Positions 1 to 7,044 of a DNA stretch of 64,000 nucleotides are shown one piece after another. A program made the position numbers and the translations under genes. How positions within the stretch are numbered: position 1 is the first letter of the stretch; the number at the start of each line of letters is the position of its first letter. The DNA lies in contig NZ_JBLZHU010000011.1 in assembly GCF_048892425.1 (NCBI RefSeq), positions 66,854-130,853 on the forward strand, in the 5' to 3' direction. Source of the DNA: Pacificispira sp002696645. GTDB taxonomy: Bacteria > Pseudomonadota > Alphaproteobacteria > UBA8366 > Aestuariispiraceae. The notes under the pieces were generated by a model that was given only the letters and a program-made list of their open reading frames with translations, searched no databases and was not told where the DNA came from.

Positions 1-320
1 GATGGGGACATCACCCGGCGTCGCTGCACTGCAGCAACTGAAGCACCCCTTACATAGTCTTGTTGAGCCGCCCCGCCTAGCGTTAAAATCGTCAAACCGG
101 GCATGCGAAAACTGCATGGCTGAAACAGAAGCCCCGCAACAAATGCGTCACAAACTCCGAATCCTTTGAAATCTAACGATAAAATAATAGGCGAACGCCT
201 AATTTTTAGACAATTTTGGCGTTGCAAATTTGTCACCATCTCTGCCAATTCGCGCAAATAGATCTGTATTGGCGGCTTGATTCCTTGCCGAAGCTGAACA
301 CCAGACGACGACGCGGGGGG
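1..320. other. Gene-free left edge of window
   Basis: No convincing coding sequence is seen here. The only structured signal is the small terminator-like hairpin at 188-201. The rest may be the 3' flank of a gene lying outside the window. Confidence 0.5.
188..208. terminator. Short bidirectional terminator-like hairpin
   Basis: A TAGGCG/CGCCTA inverted repeat separated by AA is followed by ATTTTTAG on the plus strand. On the minus strand it is followed by ATTATTTT. It could end the TerB-like gene about 110 nt away or a plus-strand gene entering from the left. The stem is short and the loop very tight, so this is tentative. Confidence 0.4.
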
Positions 321-725
321 TTAATCGATGGTGAATCGCGCCCGAACACCGCGCTCAATACCCGTGCAGATCAAGCGATCCAGTCCAAAAATCTGACGGA
401 ACATCTGCAGCAGGATCAATTCCTCATCGCTGGCTTCCAAATCCGCCGCCGCCACTTCAACCGCCAGCGCATAGGCAGTTTCATGCAGCGATACCGGCAG
501 AGAGGCCTTCATTTCCTGCAAGATGTGATCGATACCATCAATATCATCCAGCTTGTCGATGCAGGCATTTGCGATACCGGTCAGTTGCGTCACATCAAAA
601 TCACGAAACACGGGCAGATGCGCAACGATGCGCCCAATCATTTCCATTTCGGATTCAGTGATCACGGCATCAGCGGCAGCGGCGATCACCATACCGTGGA
701 TAAGCGCCTCGTGACGGTTTAGCAT
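321..725 (-). CDS. TerB-like (tellurite resistance B family) protein
   Basis: A small acidic, all-helical protein of 134 residues. Residues ~10-35 (HGMVIAAAADAVITESEMEM) and ~90-115 (AVEVAAADLEASDEELILL) are two copies of the metal-binding EF-hand-like motif with clustered Asp/Glu that typifies the TerB/DjlA N-terminal fold. The length matches stand-alone TerB domains, which are cytoplasmic and bind divalent metal. GGAGG lies 11 nt upstream of the ATG. It stands alone, so a link to tellurite cannot be inferred. The family assignment rests on pattern only; the physiological role is unknown. Confidence 0.75.
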   Translation of the reverse strand: MLNRHEALIHGMVIAAAADAVITESEMEMIGRIVAHLPVFRDFDVTQLTGIANACIDKLDDIDGIDHILQEMKASLPVSLHETAYALAVEVAAADLEASDEELILLQMFRQIFGLDRLICTGIERGVRARFTID

Positions 726-902
726 TATTCAGAAACCCTCCGTTAAGAACTCTTTCTATAAAGAGCCTGAGTTATTTCAAGCTCCCCGCCGCACGTCAAG
801 GAAGACCGTTACGCCTGTCCTTCGCGCTAATATGGGGTTGATACAGGCCAGTGCCATGCTTTCGGCTCGACAAAACGGGGCCAGCGCTTATAGCGTACCA
901 TC

Positions 903-1850
903 ATGCAAGCTCTTATCGACTTTTCCATTCCCATCTTCGCAATCATTCTGGCCGGCTGGCTGGCCGGACGGTTCCGGTTATTGGGACAAGATTCCACGGC
1001 CGCACTGAACGGTTTTGTGTTTTTCATCGCGCTGCCCGCCCTGTTTCTGTCATCGACATCGCGCGCGCCGGTCGAGGCCGTTCTGAACTGGCCTTTATTG
1101 GCGGTCGTGGCCGGCGGCTATCTTTTCACCGCGATCCCGATTGCGATCATTGCGCGGATCTTTTTTGCACGGCGGATCGGGGAGATCGGCCTGCACAGCG
1201 CCTCCTCGGTCTTTGCAAATACCGGCTATATGGGAATTCCCCTGGGCCTGGCAGCCTTTGGCGAGAGTGCAACCAACCCCATGATCGCAACCGTGCTGGC
1301 CAATATCTTTATCGTGCTGGGCCTGGCGACCGCCATGATGGAAGTGGACCGCACCGGATCTAAAGGCCCGCGCATTGCCTATGACGCCGTCCGCGGCCTG
1401 GTGCGCAGCCCGCTGCTCTGTGCCTTGGCGCTGGGCATGGCCCTATCCGCATTGGGCATCACAATTCCCGGCCCCGGCCTGAAATTTCTGGATCTGCTGG
1501 CCGGAGCGGCAGGGCCCTGTGCCCTGTTTGCCATGGGCCTGTTTCTGGTGGGACAATCTGTTCGACGCGGCGCCGCAGAGGTCAGTTGGGTCACCTTTGT
1601 GAAGCTGATCATCCATCCGCTGGCTACCTGGCTGATCGCACATTACGTGATCCCGCTGGATCCTTTGGAAGAGGCTGTTGCGGTCGTTATGGCTTCCCTG
1701 CCCACGGGGGGATTGATTTTCGTGCTGGCCCAGCGATATGGCATCTATGTCCAACGGGCCTCAGCGGTCATCCTGGTATCGACAATTCTATCTGTCGTGA
1801 CCGTTTCCTTCATCCTGCAGCATTATGTCGACCTACTGAACCATGGCTGA
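903..1850 (+). CDS. AEC-family (auxin efflux carrier-like) transporter
   Basis: A 315-residue integral membrane protein with about ten hydrophobic segments. It has the AEC/bile-acid-sodium-symporter layout: an inward half opening FSIPIFAIILAGWLAGRF and a conserved central SVFANTGYMGIPLGLAAFG stretch, the family hallmark crossover asparagine/glycine region. Members export or take up small organic acids; the substrate cannot be read from sequence. Its stop overlaps the start of the downstream BciB-like gene by 8 nt, so the two are probably cotranscribed. A second, distinct AEC carrier sits at 47759-48703. Start: the first ATG after the TerB gene; the Shine-Dalgarno is weak. Confidence 0.85.
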   Translation: MQALIDFSIPIFAIILAGWLAGRFRLLGQDSTAALNGFVFFIALPALFLSSTSRAPVEAVLNWPLLAVVAGGYLFTAIPIAIIARIFFARRIGEIGLHSASSVFANTGYMGIPLGLAAFGESATNPMIATVLANIFIVLGLATAMMEVDRTGSKGPRIAYDAVRGLVRSPLLCALALGMALSALGITIPGPGLKFLDLLAGAAGPCALFAMGLFLVGQSVRRGAAEVSWVTFVKLIIHPLATWLIAHYVIPLDPLEEAVAVVMASLPTGGLIFVLAQRYGIYVQRASAVILVSTILSVVTVSFILQHYVDLLNHG

Positions 1851-3039
1851 CCCGGTCGAGGCCATTGCCTATGGACCCGCCGCCCCGCGCAGCCTGTGTA
1901 CCGATTGCGGCGTATCGCGCATGTCAGATCCCAAACAATGCGGCAAGGCCTGCCAATTTATCAAACCAGACTATCCCGCGATGGAAACCGCTGTTCATGG
2001 CCGCGCCAGGGACCCGGTTCGCAGCGACGAGATGTATTTCGGCCCGTTCCGACGAATGCTGCGCGCAAAACTGAAAAACCCCAGCCCTGGCGCCCAATGG
2101 ACTGGCATCACCACCCGGATCGCCCAACGCCTGCTGGAAACACAGGCGGTGGATGCCGTCCTGACCATGGCGCCTGATCCACAGGACCGATGGAAACCAA
2201 TGCCGGTTCTGGTGACCGAACCAAAGGGTATGGAACAGGTGCGGGGCATGCGCATGGGCTATGCGCCCCTGTTGGCGCTGCTGGAGCCAGCCATTGCCAA
2301 AGGCTACAAGCGTCTGGCCGTGATCGGCATTCCCTGCCAAGTCTATGCCCTGCGTGCGCTGGAAAAGGAATTGGGGCTGGAGCGGTTGTATGTCATCGGC
2401 ACGCCCTGCTCCGATAATACGACAACAGAGAATTTCCATACCTTCCTGGAATTGCTGGCGGAAGACCCGGACACGATCACCTATCTGGAATTCCGCGCAG
2501 ATTATTATGTGGAACTGCGCTTCACCGATGGCCGCAAAAAGGAAATTCCCTTCCTGATGCTGCCAATCTCGCAATTGCCACCAGATTTCTTCCCCCTGAC
2601 CTGTCGCACCTGTGTGGATTACACCAATGTTTTGAGCGACATAACCGTGGGCTATATGGGCGGACAGGGTCAGCAATGGCTGCTGGTGAGGAATGAGCGG
2701 GGCGAGGAACTGATCGATCTTCTGGGTGATGAACTCCAATCGGAAGCGCCGGGCAGCAAAGGCAAACGCGAGGGGCCGGTAAAAGGGTTCCTGGCCAATA
2801 CAATCCGCGCGGCGGGCGGCCTGCCCCTGCGCCGCATGCCCAATTGGTTGCGCCCGATTGTCGGGCGCTTGATGCCCATCGTCGGCCCCAAGGGCCTGGA
2901 ATTCGCCCGCGCCCGGGTAGAGATGAAGGCCTGCGAGACCGTCGTTCATCTACGGCGCGAAGAACCCGCCCGCGCGCCCTACATGATCCCCGATCATGTC
3001 TGGGACATCGTGAAACCCTATGGGATCGAGCGGGAATGA
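1843..3039 (+). CDS. BciB/FrhB-like iron-sulfur flavoprotein (candidate 8-vinyl reductase)
   Basis: 398 residues, the usual BciB length. Near the N-terminus are four clustered cysteines (CTDCGVSRMSDPKQCGKAC), the expected iron-sulfur ligands. These are followed by the FrhB N-terminal and C-terminal domains with GAQWTGI, LGLERLYVIGTPCSDN and TCRTCVDYTNVLSDITVGYM. These motifs match, from memory, cyanobacterial/green-sulfur BciB (ferredoxin-dependent 3,8-divinyl chlorophyllide 8-vinyl reductase) better than F420 hydrogenase beta subunits. No other bacteriochlorophyll gene is in the window, so the substrate may differ. The gene overlaps the AEC carrier by 8 nt and shares its promoter. Alternative: a generic ferredoxin-linked flavin reductase of the FrhB superfamily. 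Confidence 0.65.
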   Translation: MADPVEAIAYGPAAPRSLCTDCGVSRMSDPKQCGKACQFIKPDYPAMETAVHGRARDPVRSDEMYFGPFRRMLRAKLKNPSPGAQWTGITTRIAQRLLETQAVDAVLTMAPDPQDRWKPMPVLVTEPKGMEQVRGMRMGYAPLLALLEPAIAKGYKRLAVIGIPCQVYALRALEKELGLERLYVIGTPCSDNTTTENFHTFLELLAEDPDTITYLEFRADYYVELRFTDGRKKEIPFLMLPISQLPPDFFPLTCRTCVDYTNVLSDITVGYMGGQGQQWLLVRNERGEELIDLLGDELQSEAPGSKGKREGPVKGFLANTIRAAGGLPLRRMPNWLRPIVGRLMPIVGPKGLEFARARVEMKACETVVHLRREEPARAPYMIPDHVWDIVKPYGIERE

Positions 3040-3110
3040 CGCACCACCACTCGAGCCCTATTCGCGCAGGCGGGTGAACAGGGCCACAGGCATCAATCGC
3101 GCCAGCCGCC

Positions 3111-3328
3111 CTGGACCCCGGATCAAGTCCGGGGTGACGATTGGTGCGATTTCATTAGTCCCACCTAGCCGGTCGCCAATGCTTTTGCCTACAAACGGGT
3201 CGACAATGAGACGTGCAACTGCGGTTCCCAATATCAATAAGCACCCTCATCCTGAGGAGCGAAGCGTCTCGAAGGATGACAATAGTGTGCGCTCGATTCC
3301 GTCACCCCGGACCTGATCCGGGGTCCAG
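3111..3328. repeat. Composite intergenic repeat cluster between convergent genes
   Basis: The 317-bp gap between the BciB-like gene and the helicase contains no gene. It contains CTGGACCCCGGATCAAGTCC plus GGGGTGAC at 3111-3138 and its near-perfect inverted copy at 3301-3328 (27 of 28 positions). Between them, at about 3241-3279, is a second palindromic type, CATCCTGAGGAGCGAAGCGT followed by CTCGAAGGATGA. Both types are of the kind scattered between genes in many alphaproteobacteria. The arms could form a long stem and act as a bidirectional transcription barrier. Confidence 0.75.
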
Positions 3329-3356
3329 AGCAGCGATGACAAAAGACATCGTAAAG

Positions 3357-6116
3357 TTAAACCTCAGCAGGCATCAAAAAGGCCGCGACCCCCTCGACCG
3401 CCTCTTTCAGTCCGACCCGCTGAACCTCAACCCCTTCCGGGAAGGCCCCCTGCAGGCGGCTGGGCATGCGGGAATCCAGCAGGACGAAGACACCGCGATC
3501 ATCCGCGCGCCGGATTAGCCGGCCAAAGGCCTGTTTCAGTTTCAGGCGGGTCATGGCGTCGTCATACTCCTTGCCGCCAAAGTGACCGCGCCGGGCCTTG
3601 TGCAGGATCGTCGGGCGGGGCCAGGGCACACGGTCAAACACGATCAGGCGCAGGCTGTCGCCCGGCACATCCACCCCATCGCGGATGGCATCGGTCCCCA
3701 ACAGGCAGCTATGGGGTTCTGCGCGGAACATATCGATCAGGGTCGGCAGGTTTAGCGCATCCACATGCTGCGCCAGCAGGTCGATGCCTTCTGCCTCCAA
3801 ATCCGCGCCGATGCGCTGATAGACCGCGCGCAGCCGGGCAATCGCGGTAAACAGGCCCAACGCGCCCCCGCCAGAGGCCCGGAACAGGCCGCGATAGGCC
3901 GCTGCGACCTGGGCGGTATCGTTACGGTTCACATCGGTAACGATATAGACCCGCGTATTTTTGGGGTAATCAAAGGGTGATGGCACCCTTGCCCGAATGG
4001 GCGGGCTGGGCAGGAAATTCGTTCCAGCACGACGCTCCGCCGACAGCCAATCAGCCTCCCCATCCCCAGACCCGTCGGTTAACGTGGCAGAGGTGATCAA
4101 CGCGCCATGACTGTTGATCAACACGGTTTCAGCAAAGGGAAAGCTGGGGTCAACCCAATGACGGCGCATGCCCACATCCAGGTCGCGCCCATCAACTCGG
4201 TCCACCCCAAACCATTCGACGAATTGGTCGGGCGTCGCCTGATCCAGGGACCCTGCCATCTCCATCGCTGCCTTGGCATAGTCTATGACGCGATGGGTGA
4301 GCGAGCGGCAGATCTGATCGATCCGCATCTTGTCGCCGCTTTCCAACTCATCGGCTTCCTCACTCAGGCGCGCCAACAAGCCATCGCGCAAGCCCGTTGC
4401 GGACCGCAGAAGGGTCTGGAACAGATCCTTAACGCTCAGGCCTGCTTCGGCGACTTCGGGGCTGGGTTCGGTCGCTTCAACCTCCAGGCCGAAGGGGCCA
4501 TCGGCGTCTCGCGCCCTTGCATAGACCAGACGACGGACCTCCGCTAAAAAGACTTCGACCGGCCCCTGTGCACGCCCCTCCGTCATGCGGGCATGCCAGC
4601 CTTCACCCGGTAAACCGGCGGCCGCACGCATCAGGGCCTCCAGATGGGCGCGATTGTCCTCTGGCCCCAGCAAGTCTTCGCAGCGCGCCTTCAGACCCCG
4701 CGCGCGACCGCGCCCGGTGCCCTCATTCCCGCGCAGCCAGCGGCGCAATTCAGCCGTTTCCTGACCAGACAAATGCGCGGAAAAGGCGCTGTCGGCGGCA
4801 TCGAAGACATGGTGCCCCTCGTCAAACACCAGCCGCGTTGTGCGCCCCCCCAGATCCAGCGCGCCGCGCGCCGCCTGGATCATCACCAGCGCATGATTGG
4901 CCACCACCAGATCAGCTTTGCGAGACCGCCGAACGCCGCGCTCGATAAAGCATCGGCTGTAATGGGCGCAGGCGGTATAGACGCATTCCCCGCGCCGATC
5001 GGTCAGGCTGCTAAGCCGCCGCCCACCGGTCAGATCTACCAGCCAGGCGGGGAAATCACCCCCGGTCATATCGCCATCGCGCGTTGCCGCCGCCCATCGC
5101 GCCATCAGGCCCAGCGGGATTGCCTCCGACCTGTTGATCTCCACCGCGCGCACCGTCTCTTCCAGGTTCAGTAGGCACAGGTAATTCTCCCGTCCCTTGC
5201 GGATGACGACGCGGCGGTCTTTCTCCTTCGCATCGGGGAACAGGCGGTCCAGCTCCCCATCAATCTGATGCTGCAGGTTGCGGGTATAGGTCGACAGCCA
5301 GACCGGCCCTTCATTCTTTTCCGCCCACAGGCTGGCCGGCGCGATATAGCCCAGGGTCTTGCCCACGCCAGTTCCCGCCTCTGCCAGGACGACACGGGGA
5401 TTGCCTTCATCTTCGCGGGGCCGAAACACCTCACTGACGGCAGAGGCATAGTCAGACTGGCTCGGCCGGGCTTCCGCCCCTGCCCCCAGCAGATCAGCCA
5501 GGCGGCTGCGTGCCTCTGCCGGATCAACGGCCAGATCACCGGGCGGCGGCGGGGGCGCTTCCTCCTGCCATTCCGGCAGGTCCTTCCAGACATCCAACCC
5601 GGTGACAGCGGCGCGCAGCCCGGCTGTCTCCGACTCCTCCCCCAGTGCCGCCAGGACCATGGGCCCCCAGCTCCAACCGCCCTGAGCCATGGCGAAGGCA
5701 CAGCGTCTTGTTCGGGGGTCCCGCTCCCCCACCGCCATCAAATGACGCAACAGGCGCTGGGCGGCGCGGGGCAGCAGGATTGCCTGATCCTCCAGCCCGC
5801 CTGGAATTGGCAATTGCAAAGCCTCGGCCAGCCCGCGCGGGGTCGGTACACAGAATTTTGCAGGCGCGACAAAGGCGAACAGTTCCAGCAGATCCAAACT
5901 GCCAGGCGGTATACGCCCCCCGGCCCGACCCGAAATCCGGGCCACGGTGGCAGGGGCATGCAACAGGTAAATCGGCCCGCCTTTGGACAGCCGCCGTGCC
6001 GCCTCCTTATGGGGCAGACGCTCCACCTCTCCATCCTCGGTCAGCCACGCGGCCTCATGCACCCCGGCCACAAGGGCGGGCGTAGGTTCCAGCATAAGAG
6101 TAGGGGCCGCACACAT
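3357..6116 (-). CDS. dinG: DinG/XPD-type iron-sulfur DNA helicase
   Basis: A 919-residue superfamily 2 helicase. Walker A is AGTGVGKT at ~247-254 and the DEAH-type Walker B is DEGH at ~432-435. Between them lie four cysteines (C314, C378, C383, C389), spaced like the 4Fe-4S ligands of XPD/DinG. The C-terminal motif VI region reads QAFGRLIRRADDRG. The first ~230 residues are an extra domain not found in E. coli DinG. Such 5'-3' helicases unwind R-loops and D-loops and resolve replication-transcription conflicts. The start could equally be the internal ATG eight codons in (6095). It lies convergent with the BciB-like gene; its 5' end abuts the island and a 53-bp direct repeat. Confidence 0.9.
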   Translation of the reverse strand: MCAAPTLMLEPTPALVAGVHEAAWLTEDGEVERLPHKEAARRLSKGGPIYLLHAPATVARISGRAGGRIPPGSLDLLELFAFVAPAKFCVPTPRGLAEALQLPIPGGLEDQAILLPRAAQRLLRHLMAVGERDPRTRRCAFAMAQGGWSWGPMVLAALGEESETAGLRAAVTGLDVWKDLPEWQEEAPPPPPGDLAVDPAEARSRLADLLGAGAEARPSQSDYASAVSEVFRPREDEGNPRVVLAEAGTGVGKTLGYIAPASLWAEKNEGPVWLSTYTRNLQHQIDGELDRLFPDAKEKDRRVVIRKGRENYLCLLNLEETVRAVEINRSEAIPLGLMARWAAATRDGDMTGGDFPAWLVDLTGGRRLSSLTDRRGECVYTACAHYSRCFIERGVRRSRKADLVVANHALVMIQAARGALDLGGRTTRLVFDEGHHVFDAADSAFSAHLSGQETAELRRWLRGNEGTGRGRARGLKARCEDLLGPEDNRAHLEALMRAAAGLPGEGWHARMTEGRAQGPVEVFLAEVRRLVYARARDADGPFGLEVEATEPSPEVAEAGLSVKDLFQTLLRSATGLRDGLLARLSEEADELESGDKMRIDQICRSLTHRVIDYAKAAMEMAGSLDQATPDQFVEWFGVDRVDGRDLDVGMRRHWVDPSFPFAETVLINSHGALITSATLTDGSGDGEADWLSAERRAGTNFLPSPPIRARVPSPFDYPKNTRVYIVTDVNRNDTAQVAAAYRGLFRASGGGALGLFTAIARLRAVYQRIGADLEAEGIDLLAQHVDALNLPTLIDMFRAEPHSCLLGTDAIRDGVDVPGDSLRLIVFDRVPWPRPTILHKARRGHFGGKEYDDAMTRLKLKQAFGRLIRRADDRGVFVLLDSRMPSRLQGAFPEGVEVQRVGLKEAVEGVAAFLMPAEV

Positions 6117-6161
6117 TCCCCACTTTCACCGGATTCCAACCCAGTCCTCAAGCGATGGTTT
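6109..6161. repeat. 53-bp direct repeat, left copy
   Basis: Aligned without gaps to 9583-9635: 41 of 53 positions agree. The best blocks are GCACACATTCCC at the left and CTCAAGCGATGGTTT or TTCAAGCGATGGTTT at the right. The pair brackets the ~3.4-kb segment carrying the proline-rich ORF, the unknown protein and the two membrane proteins. This copy overlaps the first codons of dinG. Confidence 0.6.
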
Positions 6162-6215
6162 CAATCATGAATGGGCCATTATGTTCCCTTTAAAGTATGG
6201 TTTTTAAATTAATTC

Positions 6216-6244
6216 TTTACATGTTCTTATTAAGACGCTATACA
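6216..6244 (+). promoter_or_regulatory. Strong sigma70-type promoter
   Basis: TTTACA (6216-6221) and TATACA (6239-6244) are separated by exactly 17 nt in an AT-rich stretch, near consensus for the housekeeping sigma factor. The predicted start is near 6251. It drives either a ~95-nt terminated RNA or the island genes beginning at 6378. Confidence 0.65.
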
Positions 6245-6250
6245 AGCTTT

Positions 6251-6345
6251 GGGAGCGGGCCATAAGTGCGTCCAAATCCCAAAAGCCAGACTTACCCTGT
6301 TCAAGCCTTACGCCGCATCGGACCCCCGATGCGGCGTCTTTTGTT
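6251..6345 (+). ncRNA. Candidate small RNA or attenuated leader (~95 nt)
   Basis: This segment is delimited by the strong promoter at 6216-6244 and the intrinsic terminator at 6310-6345. It contains no open frame with a ribosome-binding site. It could be an independent small RNA or a leader whose terminator attenuates the island operon. No match to a known RNA family was recognised. The first ~60 nt have little obvious internal pairing and could be a seed region. Confidence 0.45.
6310..6345 (+). terminator. Intrinsic terminator
   Basis: A perfect 12-bp stem, ACGCCGCATCGG (6310-6321) with CCGATGCGGCGT (6326-6337), has a 4-nt ACCC loop and is followed by CTTTTGTTT. It lies 65 nt downstream of the promoter and 33 nt before the next ATG. 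Confidence 0.8.
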
Positions 6346-6377
6346 TGGATACACTCTAGTTTTGAAAGGAATGACCC

Positions 6378-6965
6378 ATGGGCAGTTCAACATCCGCACC
6401 AAGCACACCCGCACCAAGCACACCCGCACCAACAACACCCGCCGTCGACAGCGGCAGCACGGCACGATTTGATTCGATAGGCGCCCGCGCGCCCACTGCA
6501 CCCGCGCGCACCACAGCCGTATCCACCACACCCAACACATCTGGCAGAATGCCGTATAATGGCGGTCTCGCAGGGGGCTATAGCGCGACCCTGCCAAGTC
6601 TGAACCCGGCCGCGCCAACAGTAGCAACCAATCCGACTGTCCCGGCAAATCCGGCCTGGAATCGCTGGGATGGTGCAACCGCGCCCGTGCCCACGCCGTC
6701 GGCTTCAGGGATCAATGCCTCAAAACCACAGCGCACTGCCGCACCGGATGTAACCTACAAAACACTGATCACACCCGGCATACGGCTGTCCGATCCAAAC
6801 CGAACCGTGGAAACGCGAAACCCGCATCCGCCAACGCGCAGCGAAACAAAGCGCCCGTCCCCCTCACCCCAGACCAAGGCCAGCCAGTCCTATCGTGGCA
6901 TGCACGGGCCAGGGGAACCAAAGCGCCCCTTACCCTCGGCACCAGAGCATCATGCGCTCGCATGA
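6378..6965 (+). CDS. Pro/Thr/Ser-rich low-complexity protein; probable 5' half of a split gene
   Basis: 195 codons, preceded by AAGGA 7 nt before the ATG. It opens with tandem APSTP/APTTP repeats and stays rich in Pro, Thr, Ser and Ala throughout, with no predicted membrane segment or signal peptide. It looks like a disordered linker or an export/stalk region. The last six codons and the stop (EHHALA) come from the 101-nt repeat starting at 6944. Removing 103 nt (6944-7046) would join this frame directly to the next ORF as ...PSAP-PVLSEEAQ..., giving about 586 codons. I therefore read it as the N-terminal part of an interrupted gene. Whether the truncated product is made is unknown. Confidence 0.6.
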   Translation: MGSSTSAPSTPAPSTPAPTTPAVDSGSTARFDSIGARAPTAPARTTAVSTTPNTSGRMPYNGGLAGGYSATLPSLNPAAPTVATNPTVPANPAWNRWDGATAPVPTPSASGINASKPQRTAAPDVTYKTLITPGIRLSDPNRTVETRNPHPPTRSETKRPSPSPQTKASQSYRGMHGPGEPKRPLPSAPEHHALA

Positions 6966-7044
6966 GCTCACACATGATGCTCTTACAGCTTGTTTTTTCA
7001 GCAAATACGTCGTCGCAAACGATCCCGTTTGCTCGGGATTTGCT
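6944..7044 (+). repeat. Dispersed 101-nt palindromic element, copy A
   Basis: Runs from AGAGCATCATGCGCTCGCAT to GCTCGGGATTTGCT. It has two hairpin modules: an outer AGAGCATCATG...CATGATGCTCT stem, and a GCAAACG-ATCC-CGTTTGC stem inside AGCAAAT/ATTTGCT. It is identical in length to copies at 16456 (reverse), 44970 and 56575. Here it interrupts a coding region and supplies a new stop to the upstream ORF and a candidate ATG (6952) to the downstream one. Confidence 0.85.

Noticed and set aside
6895..6951. GTG start for the unknown island protein
   Set aside because: It would overlap the proline-rich ORF in a shifted frame with no ribosome-binding site; the in-frame ATG 6952 or a fused ancestral frame explains the data better.
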